From Petrocella atlantisensis (GTDB taxonomy: Bacteria; Bacillota; Clostridia; Lachnospirales; Vallitaleaceae): a stretch of DNA of 64,000 nucleotides. Below the pieces are notes generated by a model, which made no database searches, had not been told where the DNA came from, and saw nothing but the letters and a program-made list of their open reading frames with translations. A program made the position numbers and the translations under genes. Shown one piece after another: positions 38,151 to 46,156 of this stretch (the stretch's first letter is position 1; every line of letters starts with the position of its first letter). Location: assembly GCF_900538275.1 (NCBI RefSeq), contig NZ_LR130778.1, positions 3,454,883 through 3,518,882 of the forward strand, written 5' to 3'.

Positions 38151-38174
38151 AAAATCCACCTAAGTGGATTTTTT
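38151..38174. terminator. bidirectional terminator between thiI and the HPr-like gene
   Basis: AAAATCCAC-CTAA-GTGGATTTT, 9-bp perfect stem with an A-run before and a T-run after, suited to both convergent genes. Confidence 0.92.
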
Positions 38175-38198
38175 ACTGACTTAATTAAGTTAAAGCTG

Positions 38199-38213
38199 TG
38201 AGACCTTAACCAA
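38199..38213. repeat. possible end fragment of the dispersed repeat
   Basis: On the minus strand TTGGTTAAGGTCTCA follows the HPr-like stop codon directly; 13 of 14 bases match TGGTTAAGGTGTCA. No second end is seen. Confidence 0.35.
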
Positions 38214-38447
38214 CTATTCGAGGATGAAATCTTGAAGAACAGATTCAACTTCTTCTACGACAGAATCATCATGAATCATTAATTCAATTGGCTTACTTAA
38301 GTCGAGTGAAAAAATCCCCATTATAGATTTTGCATCTATGACATAACGACCAGATACCAAATCAAAGTCAGAATCGTACTTACTTACTGCATTAACAAAC
38401 ACTTTAACCTTATCAATAGAATTTAAAGATACTTTTATAGTTTTCAT
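38214..38447 (-). CDS. HPr-like protein lacking the active-site histidine
   Basis: 77 residues with the HPr fold: the regulatory-serine motif AKSIMGIFSLDLS is intact (Ser41, equivalent to Ser46), but the GLHARP segment with the phosphotransfer His15 is replaced by SIDKVKVFVNA. It thus cannot pass phosphate in the PTS from histidine. It resembles Crh in lacking the histidine, so a purely regulatory role through serine phosphorylation is possible. AAGGAGG precedes the ATG. Monocistronic. Confidence 0.85.
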   Translation of the reverse strand: MKTIKVSLNSIDKVKVFVNAVSKYDSDFDLVSGRYVIDAKSIMGIFSLDLSKPIELMIHDDSVVEEVESVLQDFILE

Positions 38448-38483
38448 TATTTGGTCCTCCTTTACATTATTTTATACACACTT

Positions 38484-38512
38484 ATACTACACTTTTTGAA
38501 AATTGATGTCAA
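38484..38512 (-). promoter_or_regulatory. promoter of the HPr-like gene
   Basis: On the minus strand: TTGACA (38507-38512), 17-base spacer, TAGTAT (38484-38489). Confidence 0.78.
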
Positions 38513-38607
38513 TACGAATATTGACTAAAAAATATTATGAAATGTAAAGGCTTTCAGGCAAATAGAATAAATCTTAAATAACTAAGCAACAAAGAAAGAG
38601 GCAAAAA

Positions 38608-39909
38608 ATGGCAAAAGTAGCGTTCCATACACTTGGCTGTAAGGTTAACCAATATGAAACTGAAGGCATGATGACCCAGTTCGAACAGTTCGGCTATGAT
38701 ATCGTTGGCTTTTTTGAAAAGGCAGATATATATATTATTAATACATGCACGGTGACCAACATGGCGGATAAGAAGTCCAGACAAATGCTGGCAAAAGCCA
38801 AGAAAAACAATCCTAAGAGTTTGGTGGTTGCTGTCGGTTGCTATGTACAAGCAGCCAACAAAGAACTTCTTGAAATGATTCAAGTTGATTTGCTGATCGG
38901 GAACACAGATAAAGGTAATATGGTTCAAGTCATTGAAACCTATTTAGAAAGCAAGATTAAGCCAGAAGTCCTTGATCTGAGCCAATACAAGGTCTATGAT
39001 GATCTATGGATCAGTATGACACAAGACCATACAAGGGCACATATCAAGATACAAGACGGATGTGATCAATTCTGTACCTATTGTATCATTCCTTATGCCA
39101 GAGGAAGGATTAGAAGTAGATCTGCATCAAGTATTCTTGAAGAAAGTCAGGATCTGGCTAAAAAGGGCTATAAAGAAGTGGTATTAACGGGCATTCATCT
39201 TGCTTCTTACGGTATACAGTTTGATGATTATAGACTTATAGACTTATTGGAGGATATGCAGAAAATAGAGGGCATTTTACGTATTCGCTTAGGTTCTTTG
39301 GAACCTACATTAATTACCAAAGATTTTGTCAGTCGCATCGCAAAGCTTGATAAGGTTTGCCCTCATTTTCACCTATCCCTGCAGTCCGGTGATGATGGTG
39401 TCCTAAAGAAAATGAATCGAAAATATTCGACACAAGACTACAAGCAAGCCGTTAATAGATTAAGAGAGAAGATGCCCACCTGCGCCATAACAACAGATCT
39501 TATTGTAGGCTTTCCTTCTGAAACAGAGGCACAATTTGAAGATACATTGGCGTTTATAAAAGATATTGGCTTTGCAGAAGTCCATGTCTTTAAGTATTCT
39601 AAACGTAGCGGAACGCCGGCTGCGAAGATGAAGGAACAAGTGAGTCCTAAGGAGAAAAACAATAGGAGCATCAAAGCTATAAAAGCAGCTGAAGGAATGA
39701 AGGATGATTTCTTAGGTCAGTTTATCGGTATAAAGATGAACGTATTGATTGAAGAACAAGTCGTCCTAGATAACCAAGTTTATTATGTCGGTCATACCAC
39801 CAATCATATAAAGGTATATACATTATCCATACAACCATTAGAGAGAAATACCATTAAAAGTATTGATTTGAAACAACGATTTAGAGACGGTTTACTTGGA
39901 TTAACCTAG
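38608..39909 (+). CDS. mtaB: tRNA t6A37 methylthiotransferase MtaB
   Basis: Radical SAM enzyme that makes ms2t6A37 in tRNAs reading ANN codons. 433 residues: the N-terminal MTTase domain starts VAFHTLGCKVNQYETEGM with three cluster cysteines (Cys in GCKVNQ, NTCTVTN, GCYVQ); the radical SAM motif CDQFCTYCIIPYARG; and a C-terminal TRAM-like domain. KVNQ after the first cysteine is the mark of MtaB rather than MiaB. GAGG precedes the ATG. Confidence 0.94.
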   Translation: MAKVAFHTLGCKVNQYETEGMMTQFEQFGYDIVGFFEKADIYIINTCTVTNMADKKSRQMLAKAKKNNPKSLVVAVGCYVQAANKELLEMIQVDLLIGNTDKGNMVQVIETYLESKIKPEVLDLSQYKVYDDLWISMTQDHTRAHIKIQDGCDQFCTYCIIPYARGRIRSRSASSILEESQDLAKKGYKEVVLTGIHLASYGIQFDDYRLIDLLEDMQKIEGILRIRLGSLEPTLITKDFVSRIAKLDKVCPHFHLSLQSGDDGVLKKMNRKYSTQDYKQAVNRLREKMPTCAITTDLIVGFPSETEAQFEDTLAFIKDIGFAEVHVFKYSKRSGTPAAKMKEQVSPKEKNNRSIKAIKAAEGMKDDFLGQFIGIKMNVLIEEQVVLDNQVYYVGHTTNHIKVYTLSIQPLERNTIKSIDLKQRFRDGLLGLT

Positions 39910-39965
39910 AGTGTCGATTTTATATTCAACACGTAAATGTAGTCTACTTTAAATTTAATATTATT

Positions 39966-39994
39966 TTGATTGTATTTTTAGGGTTTTTATTATA
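39966..39994 (+). promoter_or_regulatory. probable promoter of the ireB operon
   Basis: TTGATT with TATTAT or ATTATA 16-17 bases downstream, in an AT-rich stretch after mtaB. The exact -10 box is ambiguous. The rest of the mtaB-ireB gap holds nothing recognisable. Confidence 0.4.
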
Positions 39995-40043
39995 AACTGT
40001 ATTGGTGAACACAAATAATTGTAATTTGTTAGGACGTGAAATT

Positions 40044-40307
40044 GTGGGCAAATTTGGGCATACGCTTTTCTTTAAAAAATTCGATAAAGAGCCTGAAAAC
40101 GAAATAAAAATTGTACTTAAAGAAGTCTATGAAGCACTGAATGAAAAAGGCTATAATCCCAACTACCAGATTGTAGGTTATATTCTGTCTGGAGATCCAA
40201 CATATATTACCAGTCATAAGAATGCAAGAACAAAGATTGGCCGAATAGAACGAGACGCCTTGATGGAAGAATTGGTTAAAGATTATGTGGAACATAATTT
40301 GAAATAA
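40044..40307 (+). CDS. ireB: IreB family regulatory phosphoprotein (DUF965)
   Basis: Small phosphoprotein; in Enterococcus IreB is phosphorylated by the PASTA kinase IreK and affects cephalosporin resistance. 87 residues from GTG 40044, the usual family length, with the diagnostic NPNYQIVGYILSGDPTYI and RDALMEELVKDYVEHNL. A TTG at 40002 would add 14 unmatched residues; AGGA lies 9 bases before the GTG. Heads the conserved ireB-ruvX-DUF1292 set, although a terminator separates it from ruvX. Confidence 0.88.
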   Translation: MGKFGHTLFFKKFDKEPENEIKIVLKEVYEALNEKGYNPNYQIVGYILSGDPTYITSHKNARTKIGRIERDALMEELVKDYVEHNLK

Positions 40308-40320
40308 TAGGTGAACATCA

Positions 40321-40353
40321 AAAACTGTAGAGACTCGGTTTCTACAGTTTTTC
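40321..40353 (+). terminator. terminator after ireB
   Basis: AAAACTGTAGA and TCTACAGTTTT form 11 perfect bp around a 9-base loop, followed by more T. Confidence 0.88.
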
Positions 40354-40426
40354 TTAGTCGGTAAGGTTATAGTGTTAAACTATAAACTAAATAAGCGAGA
40401 ACCTCCTTGAAAGGATACAAGATAGT

Positions 40427-40843
40427 ATGCGGATATTAGGACTTGATTATGGTAGTAAGACGATTGGCGTTGCAGTATGTGACCCCTTTGGTTGGACGGC
40501 TCAAGGTATAGAAACCATCGAGCGCAAGGAAGAAAACAATCTTGTAGCGTCCATTGCCAGACTAGGAGAAATCATAGATCAATATAAAGTTGAGAAGATT
40601 GTTTTAGGTCTACCTAAAAACATGAACAATACTGAAGGTGAACGGGTAGAAAAGACAAAGCAATTTCAGAATAGACTGATTCGAGAATTTGATCTTGAAG
40701 TGATTCTATGGGATGAGCGTCTTAGCACCATGGGTGCAAGCCGTGCGCTGACTGCAGCAGATATGAGTGCTAAAAAACAAAAGAAAGTGATTGATAAAAT
40801 GGCCGCTGTATTCATTTTACAAGGCTATTTGGATTGTCACTAA
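40427..40843 (+). CDS. ruvX: RuvX/YqgF family nuclease
   Basis: RNase H-fold protein; described as a putative Holliday junction resolvase and as a 16S rRNA 5'-end processing nuclease. 138 residues with LGLDYGSKTIGVAVCDPFG (catalytic Asp), IVLGLPKNMN, and WDERLSTMGA with further acidic residues. GAAAGGA precedes the ATG. 14 bases before the DUF1292 gene. Confidence 0.93.
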   Translation: MRILGLDYGSKTIGVAVCDPFGWTAQGIETIERKEENNLVASIARLGEIIDQYKVEKIVLGLPKNMNNTEGERVEKTKQFQNRLIREFDLEVILWDERLSTMGASRALTAADMSAKKQKKVIDKMAAVFILQGYLDCH

Positions 40844-40857
40844 AGATCGGAGGCAAT

Positions 40858-41124
40858 ATGGATAAAATTAAGTTTACATTTGAAGAAACAGGAGAAAATG
40901 TTGTATTTTGTGTCTTAGGTAATACTCAAGTCAATGAAGTCGCGTACATACTCGTCGTAGATGAAAATGAAATAGAAGATGAAGATATGACTGCATATAT
41001 TCTTAAAGCAACAGAAGCAGATGACATGGATATTATCTATGAAATCGTTGACAATGATGAAGAACTGTCAGTGGTTGTACCCATACTTGAAAAATTTTTA
41101 GATGATTTTGAGATTGAGTTATAA
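40858..41124 (+). CDS. DUF1292 family protein (YrzB-like)
   Basis: 88-residue acidic protein with the DUF1292 pattern: FTFEETGENVVFCVLGNTQVN, YILVVDENE, YILKATEADD, and a C-terminal acidic tail. Function unknown; it accompanies ireB and ruvX in very many Bacillota. ATG 40858 follows CGGAGG; the in-frame ATG at 40834 overlaps ruvX without a binding site. Confidence 0.88.
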   Translation: MDKIKFTFEETGENVVFCVLGNTQVNEVAYILVVDENEIEDEDMTAYILKATEADDMDIIYEIVDNDEELSVVVPILEKFLDDFEIEL

Positions 41125-41134
41125 AATCAATTAT

Positions 41135-41163
41135 TTGACAAAAGCCCATTACTACATTATAAT
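41135..41163 (+). promoter_or_regulatory. consensus promoter of fur
   Basis: TTGACA, 17-base spacer, TATAAT: a perfect housekeeping consensus. The ATG lies 66 bases past the -10 box. Confidence 0.9.
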
Positions 41164-41228
41164 CTGTATAGGACAAAGGTTTAATTTGAGAAATGTCTCA
41201 AAAAATTATTGAATTAGGGGATGAGCTA

Positions 41229-41678
41229 ATGATAAAGTTTGTTGATCTATATGAAAAGACACTGAAGGAAAATGGGTACAAATTAACAAATCAAAGACGT
41301 GTCGTACTTGAGACACTTTACAATAGAGTGGGTGAGCATTTAACCGCTGAAGAAGTGCATCAGTTGGTCAAAATGGTTAATCCTGAGATTGGTCTGGCAA
41401 CTGTTTATAGAACTCTTCAACTCCTATCGGAATTAGGACTCATTGATAAGCTCAACCTAGATGATGGCGTTGTAAGGTATGAAATTGGTGAGATGGAAAC
41501 AAAACATCGTCACCATCATTTAATCTGTGAAGAATGCGGCACCATAATGGGTGTCGATGATGATATGTTGGATGCTCTTGAAGAAGCATTCAGCAAGAAG
41601 TATGGATTTAAGGTCACGGACCATGTGGTCAAGTTTTATGGTGTCTGCAAATCTTGCTTACAAAAACAAGGATCATAA
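41229..41678 (+). CDS. fur: Fur family transcriptional regulator
   Basis: Metal-dependent repressor. 149 residues from ATG 41229, 7 bases after AGGGGATG; an ATG at 41193 lacks a binding site. N-terminal winged helix (about 1-80: KLTNQRRVVLETLYN, IGLATVYRTLQLLSELGLI), then the dimerisation domain with RHHHLICEECGTIM and CKSC, giving two CxxC pairs for a structural zinc and a His-rich metal site. Iron (Fur), zinc (Zur) and peroxide (PerR) members cannot be separated by eye. Confidence 0.9.
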   Translation: MIKFVDLYEKTLKENGYKLTNQRRVVLETLYNRVGEHLTAEEVHQLVKMVNPEIGLATVYRTLQLLSELGLIDKLNLDDGVVRYEIGEMETKHRHHHLICEECGTIMGVDDDMLDALEEAFSKKYGFKVTDHVVKFYGVCKSCLQKQGS

Positions 41679-41679
41679 T

Positions 41680-41699
41680 ACTTTGCAATCACGCAAAGT
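41680..41699 (+). other. hairpin between fur and the RNase J gene
   Basis: ACTTTGC-AATCAC-GCAAAGT, 7 bp, without a T-run. It could be a partial terminator or a processing site; undecided. Confidence 0.4.
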
Positions 41700-41723
41700 T
41701 GAATAAAATACGGAGGTGTAGTT

Positions 41724-43391
41724 TTGAACAAAAGCAAATCAAAATTGAAAATATTACCTCTGGGTGGACTAGAACAAATCGGTATGAATATTACCATTTT
41801 CGAGTATGAAGATGATATTATAGTCGTAGATTGTGGTATAGCCTTCCCAGAAGATGAGATGTTAGGTATAGATTTAGTTATCCCGGATGTCGAATATCTT
41901 AAGACAAACATTGACAAAGTCAGAGGTATTGTATTGACCCACGGTCATGAAGACCATATAGGCGCATTGCCTTATGTTCTACGTGATATCAACGTGCCCA
42001 TATATGGTACAAAGCTTACAATAGGTCTTGTAGAGAATAAGCTCAGGGAACATAAGATTCTAAATGACGTCAATAGAAACGTCATAACACCAGGACAAAA
42101 AATTAATCTAGGTGTATTTAACATTGAATTTATACGTACCACTCATTCCATACCCGACCCTGTGGCATTGGCAATAACCACACCGGTCGGCGTTGTTGTG
42201 CATACGGGTGACTTTAAAATCGACTTTACCCCCATTTATGGTAAACCGATTGACTTACAAAAGTTTGCAGAAATCGGTAAAAAAGGTGTACTACTGTTAA
42301 TGGCAGATTCTACCAATGCAGAAAGACCCGGCTATACCATGTCTGAAACCACGGTTGCCCGTGCTTTTGATGAATTGTTTTCAGAATTCAAAGGGAAAAG
42401 AATCATTGTTGCCACGTTTGCATCTAATGTAGATCGTGTGCAGCAAATCATACATGCAGCAGGAAAATACAAGCGTAAAGTGGTGGTCGAAGGTCGTAGC
42501 ATGATAAATGTTGTGGCAACAGCCATTGAACTTGGTTATATAAAAATGCCACCCAAAATGATGATTACGCATGAAGAGATGAGTCAATATAGAGACGGAC
42601 AGATTGTTATTATTACAACCGGTAGTCAAGGAGAGCCTATGGCGGCTCTGTCAAGGATGGCATCTAAGACCCATCGACACATCAACATTCAAAAAGGTGA
42701 TAAAGTAATATTAAGTTCTAAACCGATTCCCGGAAATGAAAAAACTGTATCTAAGGTTATTAATTCCTTATTTTCTCAAGGTGCAGAAGTTATATTTGAA
42801 GATACCCATGTTTCCGGACATGCTTACCAAGAAGAATTAAAACTGATTCATTCATTGGTCATGCCGAAGTATTTCATACCATTACATGGTGAAGTCAGAC
42901 ATATGAAGAAACATGCGGAACTTGCTGAATCTTTAGGCATGCGTTCGGACCGTATTACAATATTAGCACCTGGTGATGTGTATGAAATAGATTTTCATAG
43001 TGCCGAGAAAACAGGTCATGTTAATTCACAACCGATTTTCGTTGATGGCTTAGGCGTTGGTGATGTTGGTAGTGTTGTACTAAGAGACAGACAAAAATTA
43101 TCTCAAGATGGTTTGTTGACAGTGGTTATTACAATGTCCAAACAAACAAGAGAAGTTCTGGCAGGACCGGATATTGTATCTAGAGGATTTGTTTATGTAC
43201 GTGAATCCAGTGATATGATGGTTGAAGCCAGAGCAGTCGTTGTAAAGGCGCTTGACCAATGCAGTCGTAAAAATATTAGAGACTGGAATAAAATAAAAAT
43301 GTCAGTAAGGGATGCCCTAAGAGATTATTTATGGGTTCAAACCAAACGAAATCCTATGATATTACCAGTGATCATGGAAGTAGACGCATAA
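41724..43391 (+). CDS. rnj: ribonuclease J
   Basis: Metallo-beta-lactamase/beta-CASP ribonuclease with 5'-3' exo- and endonuclease activity, central to mRNA decay in Bacillota. 555 residues: HGHEDHIGALPY metal motif, HTGDFKIDFTP, the beta-CASP part with ADSTNAERPGYTMSE, SSKPIPGNE and HVSGHAYQEELKL, then a C-terminal domain. The start is TTG 41724, 7 bases after GGAGGTG. No second RNase J gene is in the window. Confidence 0.96.
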   Translation: MNKSKSKLKILPLGGLEQIGMNITIFEYEDDIIVVDCGIAFPEDEMLGIDLVIPDVEYLKTNIDKVRGIVLTHGHEDHIGALPYVLRDINVPIYGTKLTIGLVENKLREHKILNDVNRNVITPGQKINLGVFNIEFIRTTHSIPDPVALAITTPVGVVVHTGDFKIDFTPIYGKPIDLQKFAEIGKKGVLLLMADSTNAERPGYTMSETTVARAFDELFSEFKGKRIIVATFASNVDRVQQIIHAAGKYKRKVVVEGRSMINVVATAIELGYIKMPPKMMITHEEMSQYRDGQIVIITTGSQGEPMAALSRMASKTHRHINIQKGDKVILSSKPIPGNEKTVSKVINSLFSQGAEVIFEDTHVSGHAYQEELKLIHSLVMPKYFIPLHGEVRHMKKHAELAESLGMRSDRITILAPGDVYEIDFHSAEKTGHVNSQPIFVDGLGVGDVGSVVLRDRQKLSQDGLLTVVITMSKQTREVLAGPDIVSRGFVYVRESSDMMVEARAVVVKALDQCSRKNIRDWNKIKMSVRDALRDYLWVQTKRNPMILPVIMEVDA

Positions 43392-43411
43392 TTTCATAGA
43401 AAAAACTTTTG

Positions 43412-43436
43412 GGGAATTTTAGAATATAAAATTCCC
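43412..43436 (+). terminator. hairpin after the RNase J gene
   Basis: GGGAATTTTA-GAATA-TAAAATTCCC, a 10-bp perfect stem. The following bases are TAAATTAAT, so it lacks a true T-run. Confidence 0.6.
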
Positions 43437-43445
43437 TAAATTAAT

Positions 43446-43472
43446 ACTGGTTAGATTTATTAGTTTTGACAC
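43446..43472. repeat. miniature copy of the dispersed inverted-repeat element
   Basis: ACTGGTTA, 10 bases, TTTTGACAC: both ends of the 125-bp element brought together with the interior gone. The right end supplies the -35 box of the next promoter. Confidence 0.6.
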
Positions 43473-43494
43473 ATGAATGAAGAGTGGTTATAAT
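43466..43494 (+). promoter_or_regulatory. consensus promoter of the YlbF-like gene
   Basis: TTGACA, 17-base spacer, TATAAT, a perfect consensus. The -35 hexamer is the end of the repeat copy at 43446-43472. Confidence 0.88.
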
Positions 43495-43529
43495 GATAGA
43501 AGGTCAAATTTGAATTTGTAGGTGATAAA

Positions 43530-43883
43530 ATGAACGAAGACTTAAAAAATGAGACAAAAGCATATATTGATCGAATAAAGAAAACTGACGCATATGTGGA
43601 TTATCTGAATTATAAATCCATATTAGAACGACAACCGGAATTGAAAGCACAAGTAGATGCGTTTAGACGCAAATCCTTTGAAATTCAAGCAGGACACAAG
43701 TATGGCTATTTTAATGCCTATGAGAATCTCTTGAATTTAAGGTCTCAAAACAATGATCTATTAAATGAAGCCATCGTAAAATCTTTTCTTGAAGCAGAAT
43801 TAAAGGTTTCGAAAATGTTAACAGATATACTAGCCACTTTTGCTGAAGAAGTGGATTTTGATCTAGATTTTCTACAGGAGTGA
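43530..43883 (+). CDS. YlbF family protein
   Basis: 117 residues, largely helical, YlbF/YmcA family by pattern (DAYVDYLNYKSILERQPELKAQVDAFRRKSFEIQ in pieces, then EAELKVSKMLTDIL). In B. subtilis the Y-complex YlbF-YmcA-YaaT modulates RNase Y. Its place just after the RNase J gene and before mltG fits an RNA-processing or envelope cluster. The ATG is preceded by TAGGTGAT. Assignment is likely, not certain. Confidence 0.75.
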   Translation: MNEDLKNETKAYIDRIKKTDAYVDYLNYKSILERQPELKAQVDAFRRKSFEIQAGHKYGYFNAYENLLNLRSQNNDLLNEAIVKSFLEAELKVSKMLTDILATFAEEVDFDLDFLQE

Positions 43884-43889
43884 TGCATA

Positions 43890-45020
43890 TTGGAAAATAA
43901 AAGTAATCAAAAAAAACAAAAACAAAAAGGTGAAAACTTGGTAAAGAAAATATTTGGAGAAATTATGCAGTGGATCATTAGAGGCGTTTTTATTGTGTTG
44001 GCAATCGCCATCTTAATCAAGGGCGGCGGTTGGGCTTTTGCAGAAGCTTATGATTTACTAGCAAAAACCCCTAGTGCGAATCAGGAAGTACGTAATGTAA
44101 GTCTGGTCATACCAAAAGGTGCCACAACGGAGACCATTGCAGGTATTTTAGAAGAAAATGGTTTGATTGGTAGCAGTCTGTTTTTTAGAATGAAGTCAAA
44201 ATTTGACGGTAATGACGGTAAATTTCAATATGGGGATTATACTTTAAGTACAGCCATGAGTGAAGAAGACATTATGGAAATCTTGATGACAGCAGGCGCA
44301 AAAAGGGAGACAAAGAAATTCACGATAGTAGAAGGCCTTACACTAGCAAAAACGGCTGAATCCTTAGAAGAACAAGGTATATGTACGAAAGCAGAATTCT
44401 TTGAGGCCCTTGACAACACCAATTGGGGCTACAAATTCTTAGAAAGTGTACCGGACGACAGTGTTCGAAACATTGTATATCAAGGTTATTTGTTTCCAAG
44501 TACATATGAAATCTATGTGGATGCGACAGCAGTAGATGTCATCAGTACCATGTTTGATCAAATGGATAAAATATGGACAGATGAATACTATGCAAGAGCA
44601 GAAGAATTAGGATTAACAGTGGATGAAGTCATAACCATTGCTTCAATTATTGAGAAAGAAGTCGTTGAGCCAAGTGAGCAACCCATCGTATCCGGTATTA
44701 TTCATAACAGGCTTAAGGTTGATATGAAGCTTCAGATGTGTTCGTCCGTTCTATATGTATTGGGCAAACATAGGAGCAGGTTACTCTACAGTGATCTTGA
44801 GACACCGTCACCTTACAACACATATATAAACGACGGTCTTCCAATCGGTCCGATTGCCAACCCCGGCGCAGGCGCCATTCATGCAGCCTTATATCCGGAC
44901 GACAATGATTATCTCTACTTTGTATTAAAAGACGACGGATCCAGTACCCACGAGTTCAACTCAGACTACGACGACCACGTCAACGACAAATCCAAATATA
45001 CGAATACATTTAATTATTAA
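43890..45020 (+). CDS. mltG: endolytic murein transglycosylase MltG
   Basis: Membrane-anchored enzyme that cuts nascent glycan strands. 376 residues: cytoplasmic N-terminus, one membrane segment (about 25-55), a LysM-like domain (NVSLVIPKGATTETIAGIL), then the YceG catalytic domain with the catalytic Glu in ASIIEKEVVEP and conserved LPIGPIANPGAGAIHAA and LYFVLKDDGSSTHEF. The start is TTG 43890 after CAGGAGTG. The C-terminal segment has MCSSVLYVLGKHRSRL where homologues have a D-TV-Y pattern. The mltG-trmR-trhP order matches yrrL-yrrM-yrrN of B. subtilis. Confidence 0.93.
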   Translation: MENKSNQKKQKQKGENLVKKIFGEIMQWIIRGVFIVLAIAILIKGGGWAFAEAYDLLAKTPSANQEVRNVSLVIPKGATTETIAGILEENGLIGSSLFFRMKSKFDGNDGKFQYGDYTLSTAMSEEDIMEILMTAGAKRETKKFTIVEGLTLAKTAESLEEQGICTKAEFFEALDNTNWGYKFLESVPDDSVRNIVYQGYLFPSTYEIYVDATAVDVISTMFDQMDKIWTDEYYARAEELGLTVDEVITIASIIEKEVVEPSEQPIVSGIIHNRLKVDMKLQMCSSVLYVLGKHRSRLLYSDLETPSPYNTYINDGLPIGPIANPGAGAIHAALYPDDNDYLYFVLKDDGSSTHEFNSDYDDHVNDKSKYTNTFNY

Positions 45021-45145
45021 CTTAACTTTCCCAATATAGAATTACTTAGCGATGATAATCCACATGTTAAGGATGAATTTCATCCGCGGTGGATTAGGCT
45101 GGCTTGCCAGCCAAGAGCTTAGAAATTCTTTGGGAAAGTTAAGTT
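45019..45145 (+). other. multi-hairpin structure starting at the mltG stop codon
   Basis: A perfect 16-bp stem (45019-45034 with 45130-45145; AACTTAACTTTCCCAA) encloses TAATCCAC/GTGGATTA (45056-45063/45089-45096), inside it GGATGAA-T-TTCATCC (45071-45085), and beside it GGCTGGC-TT-GCCAGCC (45097-45112). As RNA it would form a multi-branch junction. Confidence 0.7.
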
Positions 45146-45161
45146 GGCCAGAGATAACCCA
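45064..45161. repeat. 98-bp perfect direct repeat, copy 1
   Basis: Identical base for base to 45306-45403. It includes the GGATGAA and GGCTGGC hairpins and the right arm of the outer stem. Confidence 0.95.
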
Positions 45162-45192
45162 TTATAGAATATCTTAGCGATGGTAATCAAGA

Positions 45193-45298
45193 ACAAAGCG
45201 ACTTTGTAGCGGTTTGCTTGCAAATTGTTCACGGCGGGAAAGGTCCTTGACTCTTTCAGCTATGTTTCAAAGCTGAAAGATAAAATAGGATTTTCCTA
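45193..45298. other. spacer between the direct repeats, itself full of hairpins
   Basis: ACAAAG-CGA-CTTTGT (45193-45207), TTTGC-TT-GCAAA (45213-45224), CTTTCAGCT/AGCTGAAAG (45253-45261/45271-45279) and AGGA/TCCT (about 45288-45298). GCAAATTGTTC at 45220 recurs after thiI at 38126; ACAAAGCGACT occurs inverted at 22196. Confidence 0.6.
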
Positions 45299-45305
45299 GA
45301 GTACT

Positions 45306-45403
45306 ATGTTAAGGATGAATTTCATCCGCGGTGGATTAGGCTGGCTTGCCAGCCAAGAGCTTAGAAATTCTTTGGGAAAGTTAAGTTGGCCAGAGATAAC
45401 CCA
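45306..45403. repeat. 98-bp perfect direct repeat, copy 2
   Basis: Identical to 45064-45161, period 242 bp. It lacks the left arm of the outer stem, so only the inner hairpins can form. An apparent 63-codon ORF from 45306 is an accident of the repeat. Confidence 0.95.
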
Positions 45404-45431
45404 ACATAGAAATTCAAACCTCTTTAAACAT

Positions 45432-45460
45432 AAAGGGATTGTCACAATGACAATCCCTTT
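45432..45460. terminator. hairpin before trmR
   Basis: AAAGGGATTGTCA-CAA-TGACAATCCCTTT, a 13-bp perfect stem, ending in a short T-run. It probably ends the mltG transcript; a TTGTCA with TAGAAT 18 bases on lies within and after it and may start trmR. Confidence 0.7.
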
Positions 45461-45493
45461 ACTAGAATCAAGTATGACAAAGGAGCCACAATT

Positions 45494-46156
45494 ATGATAC
45501 CTATAACCAATCCGGAAGTAAGAGCCTATTTAGCGTCTGTAAAACCGGATAGAGAAAGTAAGCTCGAAGCTCTATATCAAGAGGCAATAGCCCATAACAT
45601 TCCTATTATCAAGCATGAAATGGAAGACTTTCTACGCCTTATGGTTGTGATGAATCGCCCTGTACGGATACTGGAGATCGGTACCGCCATTGGCTATTCC
45701 TCTATTATCATGTCATTGGCATCAGAAGTACCACTTCAAATTATAACCCTTGAAAGATCCCATAAGATGATTGAACAAGCCAAAATCAACATTAAAAAAT
45801 TTGGCTTTGAAAAAAACATTACCATCATGGAAGGGGATGCAGTTCAAGTTCTAAAAACCTTAAAAGAGCCTTTTGACATGATTTTCATGGATGCAGCCAA
45901 AGGGCAATATATGAATTTTTATGAAGATACCATGCGACTCCTAAGAGAAGGTGGTATACTTATTGCGGACAATGTTTTGCAGGAAGGTCTTGTAGCCAAA
46001 TCCAGATTTGCCGTAACAAGAAGACAAAGAACCATTCATGGTCGGATGCGTGAGTTTCTCAGAACACTATCTAACAATGAAGACTTGACAACATCTATTT
46101 TACCGATTGCAGACGGTGCCACTGTTAGTATGAAAAAAAGGAGCAAAAATGAATAA
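45494..46156 (+). CDS. trmR: tRNA 5-hydroxyuridine methyltransferase TrmR
   Basis: SAM-dependent O-methyltransferase, YrrM type; B. subtilis TrmR methylates 5-hydroxyuridine at tRNA wobble position 34 to 5-methoxyuridine. 220 residues: SAM motif VRILEIGTAIGYSS, acidic ILLERS-like ITLERSHKM, metal-binding MIFMDAAKGQY and LIADNVLQEG. AAAGGAG precedes the ATG. Its 3' end overlaps trhP by 8 bases, which supports the tRNA role over a small-molecule methyltransferase. Confidence 0.87.
   Translation: MIPITNPEVRAYLASVKPDRESKLEALYQEAIAHNIPIIKHEMEDFLRLMVVMNRPVRILEIGTAIGYSSIIMSLASEVPLQIITLERSHKMIEQAKINIKKFGFEKNITIMEGDAVQVLKTLKEPFDMIFMDAAKGQYMNFYEDTMRLLREGGILIADNVLQEGLVAKSRFAVTRRQRTIHGRMREFLRTLSNNEDLTTSILPIADGATVSMKKRSKNE

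Noticed and set aside
43412..43436. Hairpin after the RNase J gene as part of the MITE-like repeat
   Set aside because: Its arms (GGGAATTTTA) have no match to the repeat ends; it simply adjoins the copy at 43446.
45306..45497. 63-codon ORF in the direct-repeat region
   Set aside because: It lies within repeat copy 2 and the hairpin before trmR, has no ribosome binding site, and its protein shows no family pattern.
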